The notes below the pieces were generated by a model, which saw only the letters and a list, made by a program, of their open reading frames with translations, was not told where the DNA came from and searched no databases. This document shows, piece by piece, positions 22,301 to 34,949 of a DNA stretch of 64,000 bases (positions are counted from its first letter, which is position 1; each line of letters starts with the position of its first letter). A program made the position numbers and the translations under genes. Source of the stretch: Stromatinia cepivora (taxonomy: Eukaryota > Ascomycota > Leotiomycetes > Helotiales > Sclerotiniaceae); NCBI GenBank assembly GCA_014898415.1, contig RCTD01000027.1, forward strand, positions 1 through 64,000. Reading direction: 5' to 3'.

Positions 22301-22745
22301 AAATTATACAATTTACATGGAAGGAATCGAGGTCGAATTAATTATCATTCTGGAAGTTGGACAAGATTTTATGAAGCCATACATCTACTGAAGGCGCTTA
22401 ATTGAAAACCATCAATGATCTATACCCACCCACGCAATGGACTAAATAAACAGCACATCAGACCATACTCCTTTCGAAACTTTGAATACCTAAACCTGCG
22501 AGACCGTTTGATTGTCAAGCCCGAATTAGAACATTGAAAAGCGTGATAACATTTGACTGCTCTTCCCCAATACGCGTATTTGTTTATACGTACTTGCGTC
22601 TTTCCATAATATGGAACAGCTCTTTCTTTATGTATAATCTCATCTCCATATTCGCACCTTCCCATCACACTCAGCAATTGATTTAATATCTGGAGAACCA
22701 TTGCTCCGATGTAACTTTCCAAAGTACCACAACAATCCATTAAGC
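19396..22745. other. Gene-poor stretch of 3.3 kb
   Basis: It begins with the chitinase promoter (on minus; an AT-rich TATA-like ATATAAG lies near 19572). Several frames of 60-105 residues exist (for example 21294-21602 minus, 22420-22794 minus) but show no domain and no conserved look, so none is called. Confidence 0.4.
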
Positions 22746-24248
22746 ATGTCTTTGGCGCCCCCCGAGAACGATATTGCTGGAGATTCAACCCCAAATCTCA
22801 CTGATAGTGATGATAGTGATTTGAGCGATGACACAGTTGATGATCTATTATCGGCCAAGTATCTACCTGAGTATGCAGTGCCATGACTCTTACCTGCATA
22901 GAAGCTAATTCGAAACAGGAAAACCAAGTTCGATTTGGTGCTTCTCGACGTCTTCACCCGAACTCCCGGGAAGGGTCGTCGAATTGCAATAATCGTTCTC
23001 GATGGAGAAAAAGCTCAATTCCTTTTACCTCTTGAGAGAAAATTGCTCGTCGCATATTACGATTGTCCAGCCATTATTTTATACTCAAGCAGTGATGGAA
23101 GGTCTCAGTTCTTTATTGAAAATTGCTGCAAAGATGATGCCAGAACCAATTGGGAACCATTCGAGACATCACATGGCGTCCTTGCGTTGAATTATCTTTT
23201 GGACGCAACAGACGCACAATTCAACGATCGAAAAGTGGGTAAACATATTCGGACATTTCTAGGTGGCGCCAAAGATTTCGTGGCTATAAACTATCCTCAA
23301 CAGCATTATGTACAACTAGAAAAACGGCGGGTAGATGATTGGTTTGAAATAATGCCATATCGGGCAGGATGCGACACGGCATCCGATGATAGAACGATGG
23401 AATATAGAAGGGTGCACCTTTCTAATTCCACGATAATCGATGCCAACTTCGCGGACGAGGTGAGGAACGATATTTCTCGGAATCCCGTTTTTGTCCACCA
23501 ATTCGGAGTTATTGGATTCACTCTCATAAATCTGTATACAATCCACAATTTGAACCACGTAACAAGTGGAATGCCAGACGCTTTGGTAAAGCAAGCGTTA
23601 TCAGCCAATGGCGGTGACGAAAATCCTTTTATAGAAGTTAACGCGGGCACGATATTCTTCTATATTTCACCACGATTGTGTGAAGAAAGGACAAACAATG
23701 AAAACAACAATGAGTTGCTATACGATCTTTATGAAATACACGGCAAAATCGTGGCCCCCTTTCCAGATGCCCCGAGTATTGGCACCGCAGCAACCACCCT
23801 TGCGGCCTACCTTGCATTATACTTATCCGAGCACGACATTCTATATCGCGAAAGTCACGAAAGAGAGTTGAGCATTGGCGATCACAGGATATCGATATTC
23901 TTGATGCGATTGGATACTGCCAACAGTACCAAAAATCAAGAATGTCGAGTTGAGGTTGTGGTGGAGACAGAGGTTGATGCTCTCTTGAAGATCAAGATTA
24001 CTGAACTCAAGTTTGGAGCTCCAATTACATTGGTGAAACGAGAATCGATGGAGGTCTCTCGTCAATGTCTGAATATGGAATTTAACTTATGGAAGGCTGG
24101 CTTCAGACGCGCTGATGAGGTAATGGAGGATTACTTTGGACCCGTTAATGAGTTTAGTGGGGAGGGCTCAGGGAGTTTGTTAGCATTGTGCAGGAAGGAA
24201 AGAAAGTACCTAGCTCGTTTGTTTATGGAAGAGTTGGGACTACAGTAG
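22746..24248 (+). CDS. Hypothetical protein of 484 residues, unrecognised family
   Basis: Exons 22746-22870 and 22919-24248 flank a 48-bp intron (GTATGC ... AAACAG, with GCTAAT as branch), giving 484 residues. The N terminus is acidic and disordered (DSDDSDLSDDTVDDLLS). The rest looks globular and soluble: FDLVLLDVFTRTPGKGRRIA, then GKHIRTFLGGAKDFVAINYP, VFVHQFGVIGFTLINLYTIH, SIGTAATTLAAYLALYLSEH and RVEVVVETEVDALLKIKITELKF. There is no signal peptide, clear membrane segment or catalytic motif I recognise. Codon use and GC content match the neighbouring genes, and the frame is long and uninterrupted, so it is probably real. Upstream and downstream are gene-poor, which suggests a lineage-restricted gene, but that is an inference. 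No function is proposed. Confidence 0.75.
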
Positions 24249-25916
24249 CACGGTAGAAGAACACTTATACTGAGATGAAGGAGGGGTGTACTTGGTATCA
24301 ATTATAGAAGAAATTGCAGTCCACATTGGCAGAAGAGGCTATTCATTGTCGCATTTAATTTCAGACATTGAAGGGTGACATGAGGCTTTGACATGGAAAT
24401 ACCTCAAGAGAGCTTTTAATCTCTAAATCCAGATTCAAGCATTGAAGGGTGAAATAATACTTCTAAACCTAAGCCAGCTTTCCATTGTCCAAATCCAGAT
24501 TCACATATTAAAGTGTGCTTTAAGACCCCCAAGCTAAAGAAGGCATACTATTGTCCAATTCCAGATTCGAACATTGGAGAATGTCATGGGGCATCGAAGC
24601 CTGAGAGACCATTTAACTTCCAAGTTCAAATTCAGATATTGAAAATACTATAGGTATAGGGTACCTCAACCTCAGATGATATCAAATCGTGGAATTTAAA
24701 TATAGTTATCGAAGAGTGATGTGAGGTCTCCAAGCATAGGACACAATTTGCTTGTTCAAATCCATGTTCGAACATGGAAGAGTGACATGAGGCTTCATCA
24801 GAGCTATCTTTTGAACTTAAGAAGCCGACCATACGATTTTCCAAATGTAGATTCAGATACCAAAGAGTGGTAGTAAATAACTTCCCAACCTGGAAATAAT
24901 TCGACTGTCCAAATGCAGTTTCAAATATCGAGAGGTGTTAGAAGGTATTACCAAGGCTATTGCGCAGAAGCACTATTGAACTGAGAGTAGGGTAGAGATG
25001 GAATATCCGTCTTCCCAGAGTATCCAATAATCCGGACAGCAGTCCAATAATGAGAAAGAAGCTTTAAGTTCATGAATTCGAATGAAACATTCAAATTATA
25101 AATATAAAATAAAAATATATATTCAAACACTAAAACTTTTTGTGTGTTGAGTTCGGATCAATAAATTATATTCAAGTATTTAAAACTTTTCAAATATTGA
25201 AAAAGAAGAAACCTCATACTTAGCTAGTCTATTAGTCCAGACAAGACTATTGGACATCCAACCTGTGTCCTCCAAAGCCCATATTGACACTCAGCGATTT
25301 GGAGACGATCACGGAGGAATACCTATACATATCCATATATTACCTCCCATATCAATCCTAAATATCATCTCCAATATCATATCCCTCCTTGTAATGTATA
25401 TATCTAATTGTGCTGTGTGATTATGCTGCATGAAGCAAGATTCAAAATATCAATTAAACCGCAAACATTTCTTTCCTTCCGGTATTAAAATCCCCTAAGA
25501 TCCATCTGGTGATGCTGCTCCAAATCACTCTTTAAACTAAATCGTCCCGATCCATGGATATCCGCATTTTGAATCTACCCGCAGATCTCATATCAAGTTA
25601 CCGTCGAGTAGGGAGATTAATATCTCTAGCACCGTTTGTGTATTTATTGATGAAGGGGCTCGGATAGGAGAGGTAGTGCGATAAAATGAATTATTTCATT
25701 GCCCATAGTTCTAGTGTTATCACAGCTTTTCAAAGTATTCTCTCACCTTGGGATATTCGCGTGGATCTGAATAAGTGTGAAAAAAAGGGTTGAAAATTCA
25801 TAGAGAAATTGTTTTACCTGGTGTGAATGAACAATTTGATATTTTGCGCAATGAGGCTGGTTGTTGTGATAATGTGACTAGTCAGTCAGTCATCATGATA
25901 TCCCAGTCTCGATTTG
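24249..25916. other. Intergenic with minisatellite, then AT-rich lead-in to the transposon nest
   Basis: Apart from the ~68-bp degenerate repeat (24367-24960), I see no gene. From about 25080 base composition falls to very AT-rich. Confidence 0.5.
24350..24965. repeat. Degenerate minisatellite, ~68-bp unit, about nine copies
   Basis: A unit of the form CCAAATCCAGATTC, then ATTGAAGAGTGACATGAGG, recurs with its ATTGAAG-like core at about 24367, 24440, 24507, 24573, 24638, 24707, 24774, 24857 and 24928. Spacings run 65-83 bp. Copies differ a lot, so the array is old. It lies just 3' of the unrecognised gene. Confidence 0.75.
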
Positions 25917-25924
25917 AATATAAG
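25917..25924. repeat. 8-bp target-site duplication AATATAAG (left)
   Basis: AATATAAG occurs exactly here and again at 35446-35453, bracketing everything between. Eight-base duplications are characteristic of hAT transposases. Confidence 0.75.
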
Positions 25925-25999
25925 TAAGGCTGCGCAACGGGTACGTACCCGCGAAGCGGATTATTGTTCTTGATAGACGATTTATAGATAAATAATTTT

Positions 26000-26281
26000 T
26001 GTCACGAATCGTGAACCACAGGAGGCTAACCATGTGATACCTCTTATCTCCTATATCAATTTATGAGCTGATCATCCGTGTGTATACATTACGAATTATA
26101 CAATTTAATATAATAAAATAGTAATCCTAATAATATATATATACAATTTCATAATCTATAAATAAGTATTTGTATATATATATCTAATCGCTTTTTATAA
26201 ATTATAATTCTTCAATTGTAGATTCTAAAGAATATAATTGATCTTGTTTATTCAGTTCTATTATAATTTTTATGTGTTATA
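26000..26281 (+). repeat. 5' LTR of the gypsy element
   Basis: Starts TGTCACGAATCG and ends GTGTTATA; aligned over its whole length with 34950-35229. The outer (left) third keeps G and C while the inner part is AT-decayed, the reverse of the 3' LTR. Confidence 0.9.
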
Positions 26282-28488
26282 TTATTTACAATTTATTTAT
26301 AAGCGTTCAGCCATCTAATAATCTTCCAAATAATATCTCACTTTAATAATACCTTTTTAAATGAACTTTTACAAATGTTACACCCAAAAAAAAAAAGATC
26401 TATTTCGATTTAATCAACGAAGATATAAATACCTTTAAAAATATATTATCACTTTTATAATACAACGAACTCCTTCTTCTATATACTCCAAACCTTCGAA
26501 AGTATATTCTAAGGAACCCTCTCCTTCTTTCAATTATTTCAACAATCTTTCAAAAAAAATATAAATACAGGATTAAATAACATTATTATTGAAAAAAAGA
26601 AGATTAATAAAAAAAAGATTCCAATATATAAAACCGATACTTTTAATAATTCAATTACTTCTTTCGAACTATTATTACAATTACAAAATCTCTATACAAT
26701 AATTATAAATTTGAAAAAGGAGAATCGATAATTGAAAATTATAATGACAACGAATTCTATAATAATACAATTTCCTTCTGAACCCCAAATAATATTTACA
26801 CAGATATTCAGATCAACAATAGTATTTAGAACTTTCTTTATTCCCTTAATCGAAACCTAAGAATCTTTATCCAAACAAACCCGAAAATCCCAAAACCAAA
26901 AAAAGAAAACTTTGATCAAACAATCTGATCACCCAGAGTCCTCTAAGGATTCTCCTTCCTTTTCAAGAAGTGACGATCCATTTAATAATCAAGGGTCCCC
27001 TTATTCAAAAAGCCGATTTAATTGATCAAAATCGCATTCCTGTATCAATTACAACTCACAGTAAGATATATATACATCAAAACTTACAAATCTTATTACT
27101 AAACTTAACGATAGTATTGAATCTAAAATTAGTTTATAGTAATTATTGGTTATAAAACAATTCGAATTGTATATTATATTATTTAAAAATGAAACGCAAC
27201 ATTATATATATATAATCGACCAAATCGAATCAAAAGTATAAATATATTGTTATATTTTTTATATACGAGTGCCCCGATTCATAATATTCGAATTGATCGA
27301 ACAATTTGTAGTGATTTATCGGAACCCAGCCGAAATCGATAATGCTTATTCTCAATACAAGATATGGGTTATACCTAATACAACTTGATATAACAATTTC
27401 TTAGAATAATATAGAAAGTTCAGATTACTTGCTACCCAAGTAGAGATTATCAATGATAAAATCCTATTTAGGGATCTCGAATGGAAGATTTCCGATTTTC
27501 TTTTACAAGTAGTAATAATATCTATCAAAGATTGTAAGATTATAGAAGAATTTGCGAATATATTTATTAAAATAAATCAAAACGAAATTTCATTACAAAA
27601 ACAAAATCGATATTATATTGATCGAAAAGCCCTTATAATTATTTATAAATCAACAATTATTACAAATCCTTTATAATTCTTTTAGAATTTTAATAGTTCC
27701 AATTTTGAAACCTTTATATTCCTAAAACTATTTCTACTCCGGAATACCCCTTTTGGATATACCGGTTCTATTGTATTCAATAACTATTCGAACTTCAAAC
27801 ACTCATCGCCCTTTCTCTTTTCTGGAATAGTATATACATCAATACTTTGTATCAATAACTTCAATGAGATTGAGATAGTATAAGAAGAAGCAAAAGAATT
27901 CGAAGAATATCGGGATACCGAAAAAGATTTCAGCTCAAAAGCTACAACTAAAGTTATATAGAATACTTGTTTAGAAAAAGAAAAGTATTTAAAACCAAAC
28001 ATTTAGACTTTGTTTTTATCCTAAGCGTTATATAGGATATAAGATTTCTTGATCTAATTAAACTTATAGGAAGAGAAGTATTTATTTTTTCTTACAATTT
28101 TTCGAAAAATGATTATATTTATCGATCAAAAGCATTTATTAATTTTAAAGCAAATAGATTTGCTTTTATTAATATTACATTCTTTATTTGTTTATTTCCT
28201 ATATTTAAATCAAGAATTATATTGTTTGAAGCTTCAATTGAAGTTAAAGAGTATAATAATATACAAGACTATATCATTACCTATTTCACATTCCTTAATT
28301 TAATGGTCAATGATCATAAACAATCTTTTGTCCCTTTCCTTATTATTGAATTAAGGAATTATAATATTATTTTAAATAGACTTTGATTATTAGAAATTCA
28401 AGCAAAGCTCGATTGCTTCAATCGATATCTCGAATAGCTTAAAGAGAAACCCTATACCATCTCCTATTCGAATAATCTTTTCGTTATT

Positions 28489-28490
28489 TA
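28489..28490. repeat. TA target duplication of the nested Fot1 element
   Basis: TA precedes the left terminal repeat at 28491 and recurs at 30676-30677, as for Tc1/mariner/pogo elements. Confidence 0.8.
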
Positions 28491-30675
28491 ACCGATTTCC
28501 CTATATCGTGCACGACCCTATATCTTGCACGTATTTTTAATTTTATAAAATATCAACCACTATGAACGGATATAGCGACGATATGCCTTTAGAGGTCTAT
28601 ATAGAGTTTGCATTAGTTCAAATTAAAGGGGAAGAGTATTCTAAATATATTTAAATAGCAAATTTCTTCAAAATCAATCGTTTAATGTTTTTTCAGTATT
28701 ATAAAAACAAAACCATCTTCTGTAGTATTATATATACTAAAATTCATCAATTTTTTTCAAAAAAGTAAGAAAAGGTTTTAATTGATTAAATTAATAAATT
28801 GATATAAAGATCTATATCTTTTATAAGTTGTATAATCAAAAATTTTGTGGAAGAGATTATAGACTGTTTTTTAGGGAAGAATTGGATGGCAAATTTTGTG
28901 AAAAGATATAAAACATATCTTCAAAATCAGTATCTCCAATGTATTGATAATTTGTATATAAAAATTGATAATGTTGTTGTATTTGAGTATTTTTATAATC
29001 TGGTTTGAATTATTTTGTATTATTATTGAATTTTATTATTTAAAAAAATTATATTAATATTCTTCTTTTTTTTATTTAGTTGATAAAAGTAATTATAAAA
29101 TATAATATATTATTCAAGAATATATATAATTGGGATAAGAAGGGCTTTATAATTGGTTTAGAAAGGATTATGAAGAGGATAATGAATGCTAGTGTATATG
29201 ATTGTGGTAGAGTTATGAAAGTTAGGCAGAATGGATCGAGAGAGTTTATTATCCTTTTAGTATGTATATGTGCCGATAGTATGGCTATTTTATTTATTTT
29301 AATTTATAAAGGGGAATCTGAAGATCTATAGGATACGTAGGTTGATGAGATAGGAGTGAAGAATCAAATTTATTTCGGAGCTTCAAGTAATGGATGGTTA
29401 TCGAATGTATTCGGCCTTATTTGGTTTAATAAAGTTTTTCAACGTTATATTCATTCAAAAGTAGGGAAAGGATATTATCTATTGATTGTAGATGATCATT
29501 CTAATTATATGAATATGGAATTTATATCGAAATGCAATGAATTGAAGATTATTTTATTGATTCTTCTTTTTTACTTTATATATCGATTTCAACTTTTTGA
29601 TGTGGGTTACTTCTTTCCTTTTTCGATAAATTATAATATAGAATTCAATAATCTAATATATAAAAGCAGAGGTATTGTTGGAATATCGAAATATAACTTT
29701 TGGATGATATTTAAGGTTGTTTGGATTTAATCTATTATTATTTATAATATCTTGAAATCTTTCGAAAAAGCTGATATTTATTTTATAAATAAAAATATTA
29801 CTATTTGCAGTATCGAATCAGAGCAAGCCTTTATATTAATTATGTCGATACAATTTACAGGGAATAAAATAAAGATGTTATATACGATTAAAACTCTTCA
29901 TCATTTCAAATTAAAGTTTCGCTTCAAATAGGATCCCGATATCATTCAGAAACTTTTTAAAACTGTATTTATGTATACAATTAATACTAATATTCAATTG
30001 TATAAAGTAAAAGGTTTAGAAAAAGTTTTGAAGATCGAAAGAAAGAAAAGAATCTGTTTTAAATATTTAAACTTAATAGGGGAGGAAAGTAGAGGTGCTT
30101 TTTTATATTCCTTTTTGTAAATCGAAAGAGTTAGAATCTATTAATCGATGAAAGCACTAGCTGTTGAACAGGAAAAGGAAGTTAAAAAGTAAAAGAAAGC
30201 TGAAAAGAAAGTTGAAAAAAAATAGAAGAATAAAGCAATTAAAGAGAAGATAGTATAAAGGAAAATCGATTGTCAAATTGTATATGATACCAAAAAAGGG
30301 GTGAAAAGAGTTCGGAAATTATTAATATCTTTTATTAAAAGAATACAAATGATTCAAAAACGTTTTCTTATTATAGATTTAGTATTTCAAAAAATTATAA
30401 AGGATTATAATATTATAAAGATTGATAAATCAATAATGGAAGAAGAAAAGGAGGTATTGTATTCAAAGGCCGGACAATATATTAAGATTTCGTCAAAATT
30501 GAAAATATAAAGATTTTTTAATTCTATAGAATAATACTATATCTCTTTATTGCTCAAAAAGAATTATAGTTTTATATCTTATAATTTATAATTAATATCG
30601 AATTTTGAAGTGATCGTAATAGGAATATAAGGGGCGTGCAAGATATGGGGTCGTGCACGATGTAGGGAAATCGGT
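28491..30675 (+). mobile_element. Fot1/pogo-type DNA transposon nested in the gypsy element
   Basis: 2185 bp with terminal inverted repeats of 41 bp (28491-28531 and 30635-30675; 39 of 41 match, both mismatches C/T). They begin ACCGATTTCCCTA and end GCACG. TA dinucleotides flank both ends. The TIRs are strikingly less decayed than the interior. It carries a degenerate transposase on plus. It interrupts the gypsy protease-RT junction without changing that frame. Confidence 0.92.
28562..30510 (+). pseudogene. Fot1/pogo transposase remnant
   Basis: From ATG 28562 the frame shows a helix-turn-helix region and the Tc5-type DNA-binding segment (TKIHQFFSKK; IKNFVEEIIDCFLGKNWMAN; FVKRYKTYLQNQYLQCIDN). 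A probable intron (about 29003-29080, TTTAG acceptor) joins it to the DDE region: YNILFKNIYNWDKKGFIIGL, KVRQNGSREFIILLVCICAD, ESEDL, YFGASSNGWLSN, FQRYIHSKVGKGYYLLIVDD, then HSNYMNMEFISKCNELKI. These are conserved blocks of fungal Fot1/pogo transposases (DDE_1). Breaks: in-frame stops at the end of the N-terminal region and after ESEDL, plus others between the helix-turn-helix and DDE regions. The C-terminal tail is Lys-rich (to 30510). Transposition activity is lost. Confidence 0.85.
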
Positions 30676-33600
30676 TAATCATTCTTTTACAAATGGAAAA
30701 TCGATCGATTAATTCAACAAAATATTGATCAACGAAATAACCAATTCGAAGAATATTAGAATCGAAGAGATTCACAACTGAACAGATCAATTGTAGTTGG
30801 TAATGTACAACAAAAACCTTCAAATATGAATACGATATAGATTCTTATTGAAAAAGAAGAAATCCCGATTCCTTTCAAATTCAATCCATTTCCTTCCCAA
30901 TCAATTACATTATCATTACAGATCTACAAATACTTCCCCTATATATTACCTGAAGTCCTCGATCTATATATATTCAAATCCGATAAATTCCAATTAGAAT
31001 ACAAAAGAGATAAACAAATTAAACTCTTTACTATTATTTTGAAAGAACTCGATGATATAATAAACTCCCGATAAAACAAATGATATACAGAAAAAAGAGT
31101 ACTGATTACTTTAACCGAATTCAAGAATATAAAAATTCGAAGGAAACTCGATCGAATATTGATCGAAATCGATTTAGAACCTGAAATACTATCTGAATAT
31201 TGATAATATCATCGAATCTTTTTTAAATATAAATCAAATATCTTGCTTTCTAATTGATCTTATAATCATAAAATCATATTAGAAGGCAAAGGAGAATAAG
31301 TTTTATACTATAGTCCATTTTATAAGATATCTTTAGAACAATTGGAAATCATCAAAGAATATATTATGAATAATCTCAACAAAGGTTTTATTGAACCTAA
31401 TCAAGTCTCTTATACTGTATTCATTTTATTCGTTAAGAAACTCAACAATAGTTTGAAATTCTATATAAACTTCAGATTATTGAATTCCTTGATATATAAG
31501 GATCGATATCCCTTCCCTTTAATTGACGAAATACTTTCTTGGTTTTCCGATATTAAGATCTTTACCAAATTCGATATTCGTTAAGCTTTCTATTGTATAA
31601 GAATGGATCCTATTTCGAAAGAGTATACTATCTTTCGAATCCGATACAGATCATACAAATACAAGATCGTACTATTTGGATTAATGAATAATCCTGCAAC
31701 CTATTAATATTATATGAATGATATTCTATTCGATTATCTAAACATCTTTTATATAATATATCTCGATGATATTCTAATCTATTCCGAGAACGAAAAAAAG
31801 TATTAAATTTATATTAAATTAATTTTCAAATGATTAGAAATCGTTGGTTTATAAGCGGATCTTAAGAAATACGAATTCAATATTATATATACCAAATATT
31901 TGGGTTTTATTATCTTTATTAAAGGAATAAAGATGAACCTTGAAAAGATTAAGGTAATTGAGAATTGGACCTTTCCGATAATAATGAAAGAGATTCAATC
32001 ATTCTTTGGTTTTTGTAACTTTTATTGATAGTTTATTAAGGATTACAATATAATAATGAAATCTTTTAACAAACTCATTAAAGCAAATATTAAGTTCATA
32101 TTCAACGAAGTATACCAAAACGCATTCAATATCTTAAAGAAAAAGTTTATCTCCGCTTTGCTTTTATAATATTATAATCATCGATTTCCTTGTATACTTG
32201 AAATAAATATATCCAATAGGATAATTGCTAATATATTATTACAATAATATAGCGAAGATTGATTTCCCGTAGTTTATTTCTCCAAAACCATAATTGCCAC
32301 TGAACTGAACTACAAAATTTATGACAAGGAAATGCTATTAATCATTCGATCTTTTAACCATTAAAAAACGGAATTCGCCGGTTTATTATATAAAATCAAG
32401 ATTTATACTGATTATAAGATCCTCGAATATTTCATGATTATTAAGACTTTCAACACCCGATAAATTTGTTGGACAGAAATTCTAGTTGATTATAATTTCA
32501 TCATTATATATTGCTTTAGAAAAAATAACCCTCTCGTTAATACCTTAACCTGTTGGACCAACGAATTGGACCTCCAAAATTATACCAAAAAGAAGAATCG
32601 CTTCCAATAGTTTATTAAAAATAATCAAATTGATATCGAAATCATAAGAAAAGTTTTACAAAAATACTATTCAGATGAAATAGCGATTATTAATATCGAT
32701 TTGAATAAAATCGCTCTTCAATTTGATTTAATTAATTATATCATCAAAACAAATAAAACTATAAATAACTTGTTAATACTCAGAATGCAAATTACCCAAA
32801 ATTATAAGTATATATCATTTCAAAATGATCTTTTGTTTTACAATAATCGCTTGATGGTATCCGATGTTGATAATCTTTGAATTTATCTAATTCGTGAAGC
32901 TTATAATTCCATTTCTATTGTTTATTTTGGTACAAACAAAACCTATTTTTTATTATCTCAACAATACTATTGATTTAGAATGTATAATATTGTAATTAGA
33001 TATATATACAATTGTTATGTCTACAAATACAGTTTCATTCTATACAATCATACCTCTGGTTTATTATATCCATTTCCGATTCTTAATCGAGTATGGCAAT
33101 ATATTATTATAAACTATTGCAGCTTTAATAAAGATAAATACAAATATGATAATATTTTAATCATTATTGATCGATTAACGAAGCAAATTATCTCTATACC
33201 TTATTACAAATCAATCGATATTCGAATTCAAATACAACTATATCTCTACTATATATATCGATATTATAATCTCTTTAATATTATAGTATCAGATTGTGAC
33301 CCCCAATTTATATTATAATTCTAAAAGGAATTCAATCAAATTCTAAAAATCGATTTCAAATTATTCATTATTTATTATCCCCAAATCGATGATCAAATTG
33401 AGATCTATAATCAATACCTTTAGTAATAATTAAAATCGTTTATTAATTATTATCAAAACAATTGATCAAAATTCTTATTTATAATAGATTACATATAATT
33501 TACTCTTTTATACGACTCTTTAAAAAGACTTATACTCTACAAAACCCTATACAGATATACATCGAAATATACATAGGAATAAAAAAAAGATATTAGTGAG

Positions 33601-34935
33601 TCAACAAACGATATAAATATATATGATACCTATATATATATAGAACATAATAGATTAACTTTTGTATAAGCAAAAGAAGGTTTATTGTATATTCAAGCCA
33701 AAATATCGAAATCTATAAATACTCATTAGTATAAAGTTGATTTCGATATCGGAGATTATGTATAACTCAATATAAAGAGTTATCCTATCCAGAAATCATC
33801 CAAGAAATTGGACTTCTTAATTCAAAAAAGATTCAAAATTATTAATCGATTTGGGAACTCTTTCAAACTCGAATTTCCGATTATAATAAAAATTCATTCT
33901 GTTTTCCCTTTAGATTGATTATATAAAGTATATAACAATCCTTTTCTTAGTCAGATACTCGAACCATCTTTGTTTATTAATATAATTGATGATTCGGAAT
34001 AGAAAATAAAGAAGATCTTAACAATAAAGAAAACACAAAAAACCCTATTATACAGAATCTCATAATTTAATAACAATATCGATCTTACTTGATATCCTAC
34101 TTTCGATTTTAAAACATTATTATACCTCCTATATGATTTTCACCTGGCCAATCCAACATTGCTTGATCCTTTCAATCGATTAATTGATTGAATAAAGTTT
34201 TATAAAAACGAAAAGAATAATTATAATCATATAAATAATAATTCATCTATAAAATCAAGGGAAAGAAAAGTATTCTTTAATTCAATAAATTAAATATTAT
34301 AATTTTATAATAATATATATATATACAATTGTAAAAGAATCGAAAATTTATACAAATTCAAGGGAATTTGATTATATATATATATAATCCGAGCTCTATA
34401 CAACAAACGAACTACCACCACCAAAACAATACAAAAGCAATATATTTCAAAAAACTTATACTTATAATCATTTCAAAAATTATATAAAAGGAAGTTTGAA
34501 TATAATAAAAACGAAATATAACATTACCTTTATCGATTTCATTCAATTTAATTGATTTAATCAATTTGGTTAATTAATTTAATCGATTTCGGAATTAATT
34601 ATATTAACTATTCATCATTATTATATTATAATTCAATCTCCTTCCCTTTTCTATTGAAACTTTTTCCTTTTAGAGATTCCCCAAATCAAGGAGAATACAA
34701 ATCAATATTAATTTAATCAATTGATAAACGATTTAATCGATTTAATCAATTCATTCGTTATTTTGATCAATTTGATCGATAATTTTGGTCAATTTGATCA
34801 ATTTCCAGTAAATTGATCAAATCAATCAAAATGATTAATTTAATTGATTTAAAGCTTATAAATCTTTATAAAACCTGATTTTCGATGAAATAGTAATGGA
34901 ATAGAAGAGTAAAATATTTAAAGGTAAGTTTTTCC

Positions 34936-34949
34936 AAAGGGGGGGATAG
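34936..34949 (+). promoter_or_regulatory. Polypurine tract of the gypsy element
   Basis: AAAGGGGGGGATAG directly precedes the 3' LTR. It would prime plus-strand DNA synthesis. Its G run stands out in an otherwise AT-rich block. Confidence 0.8.

Larger units (their letters stand above)
26345..34200 (+). pseudogene. Gypsy gag-pol polyprotein remnant (protease, RT, RNase H, integrase, chromodomain)
   Basis: The pol frame is continuous by phase from about 28348 through the chromodomain near 34190 once the 2187 bp of nested insertion plus TA is removed. Inactivation is by in-frame stops, mostly TAA/TAG where Gln or Trp is expected (for example FDIR-stop-AFY at 31582). Seen: FIEPNQVSYTVFILFVKK and YINFRLLNSLIYKDRYPFP (RT), YLDDILIYSE (RT active site), VVYFSKTIIATELNYKIYDK (RNase H), KYDNILIIIDRLTKQI with IVSDCDPQFI (integrase), KIKKILTIKKTQKTLLYRI with YPTFDFKTLLYLLYDFHLAN (chromodomain). 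The chromodomain places it in the chromovirus clade, whose members target heterochromatin. Gag (26.3-28 kb) is too decayed to describe in detail. No intact product is possible. Confidence 0.88.

Noticed and set aside
24350..24965. CRISPR array
   Set aside because: Units are diverged along their whole length with no constant repeat and variable spacer pattern, and the genome is fungal.
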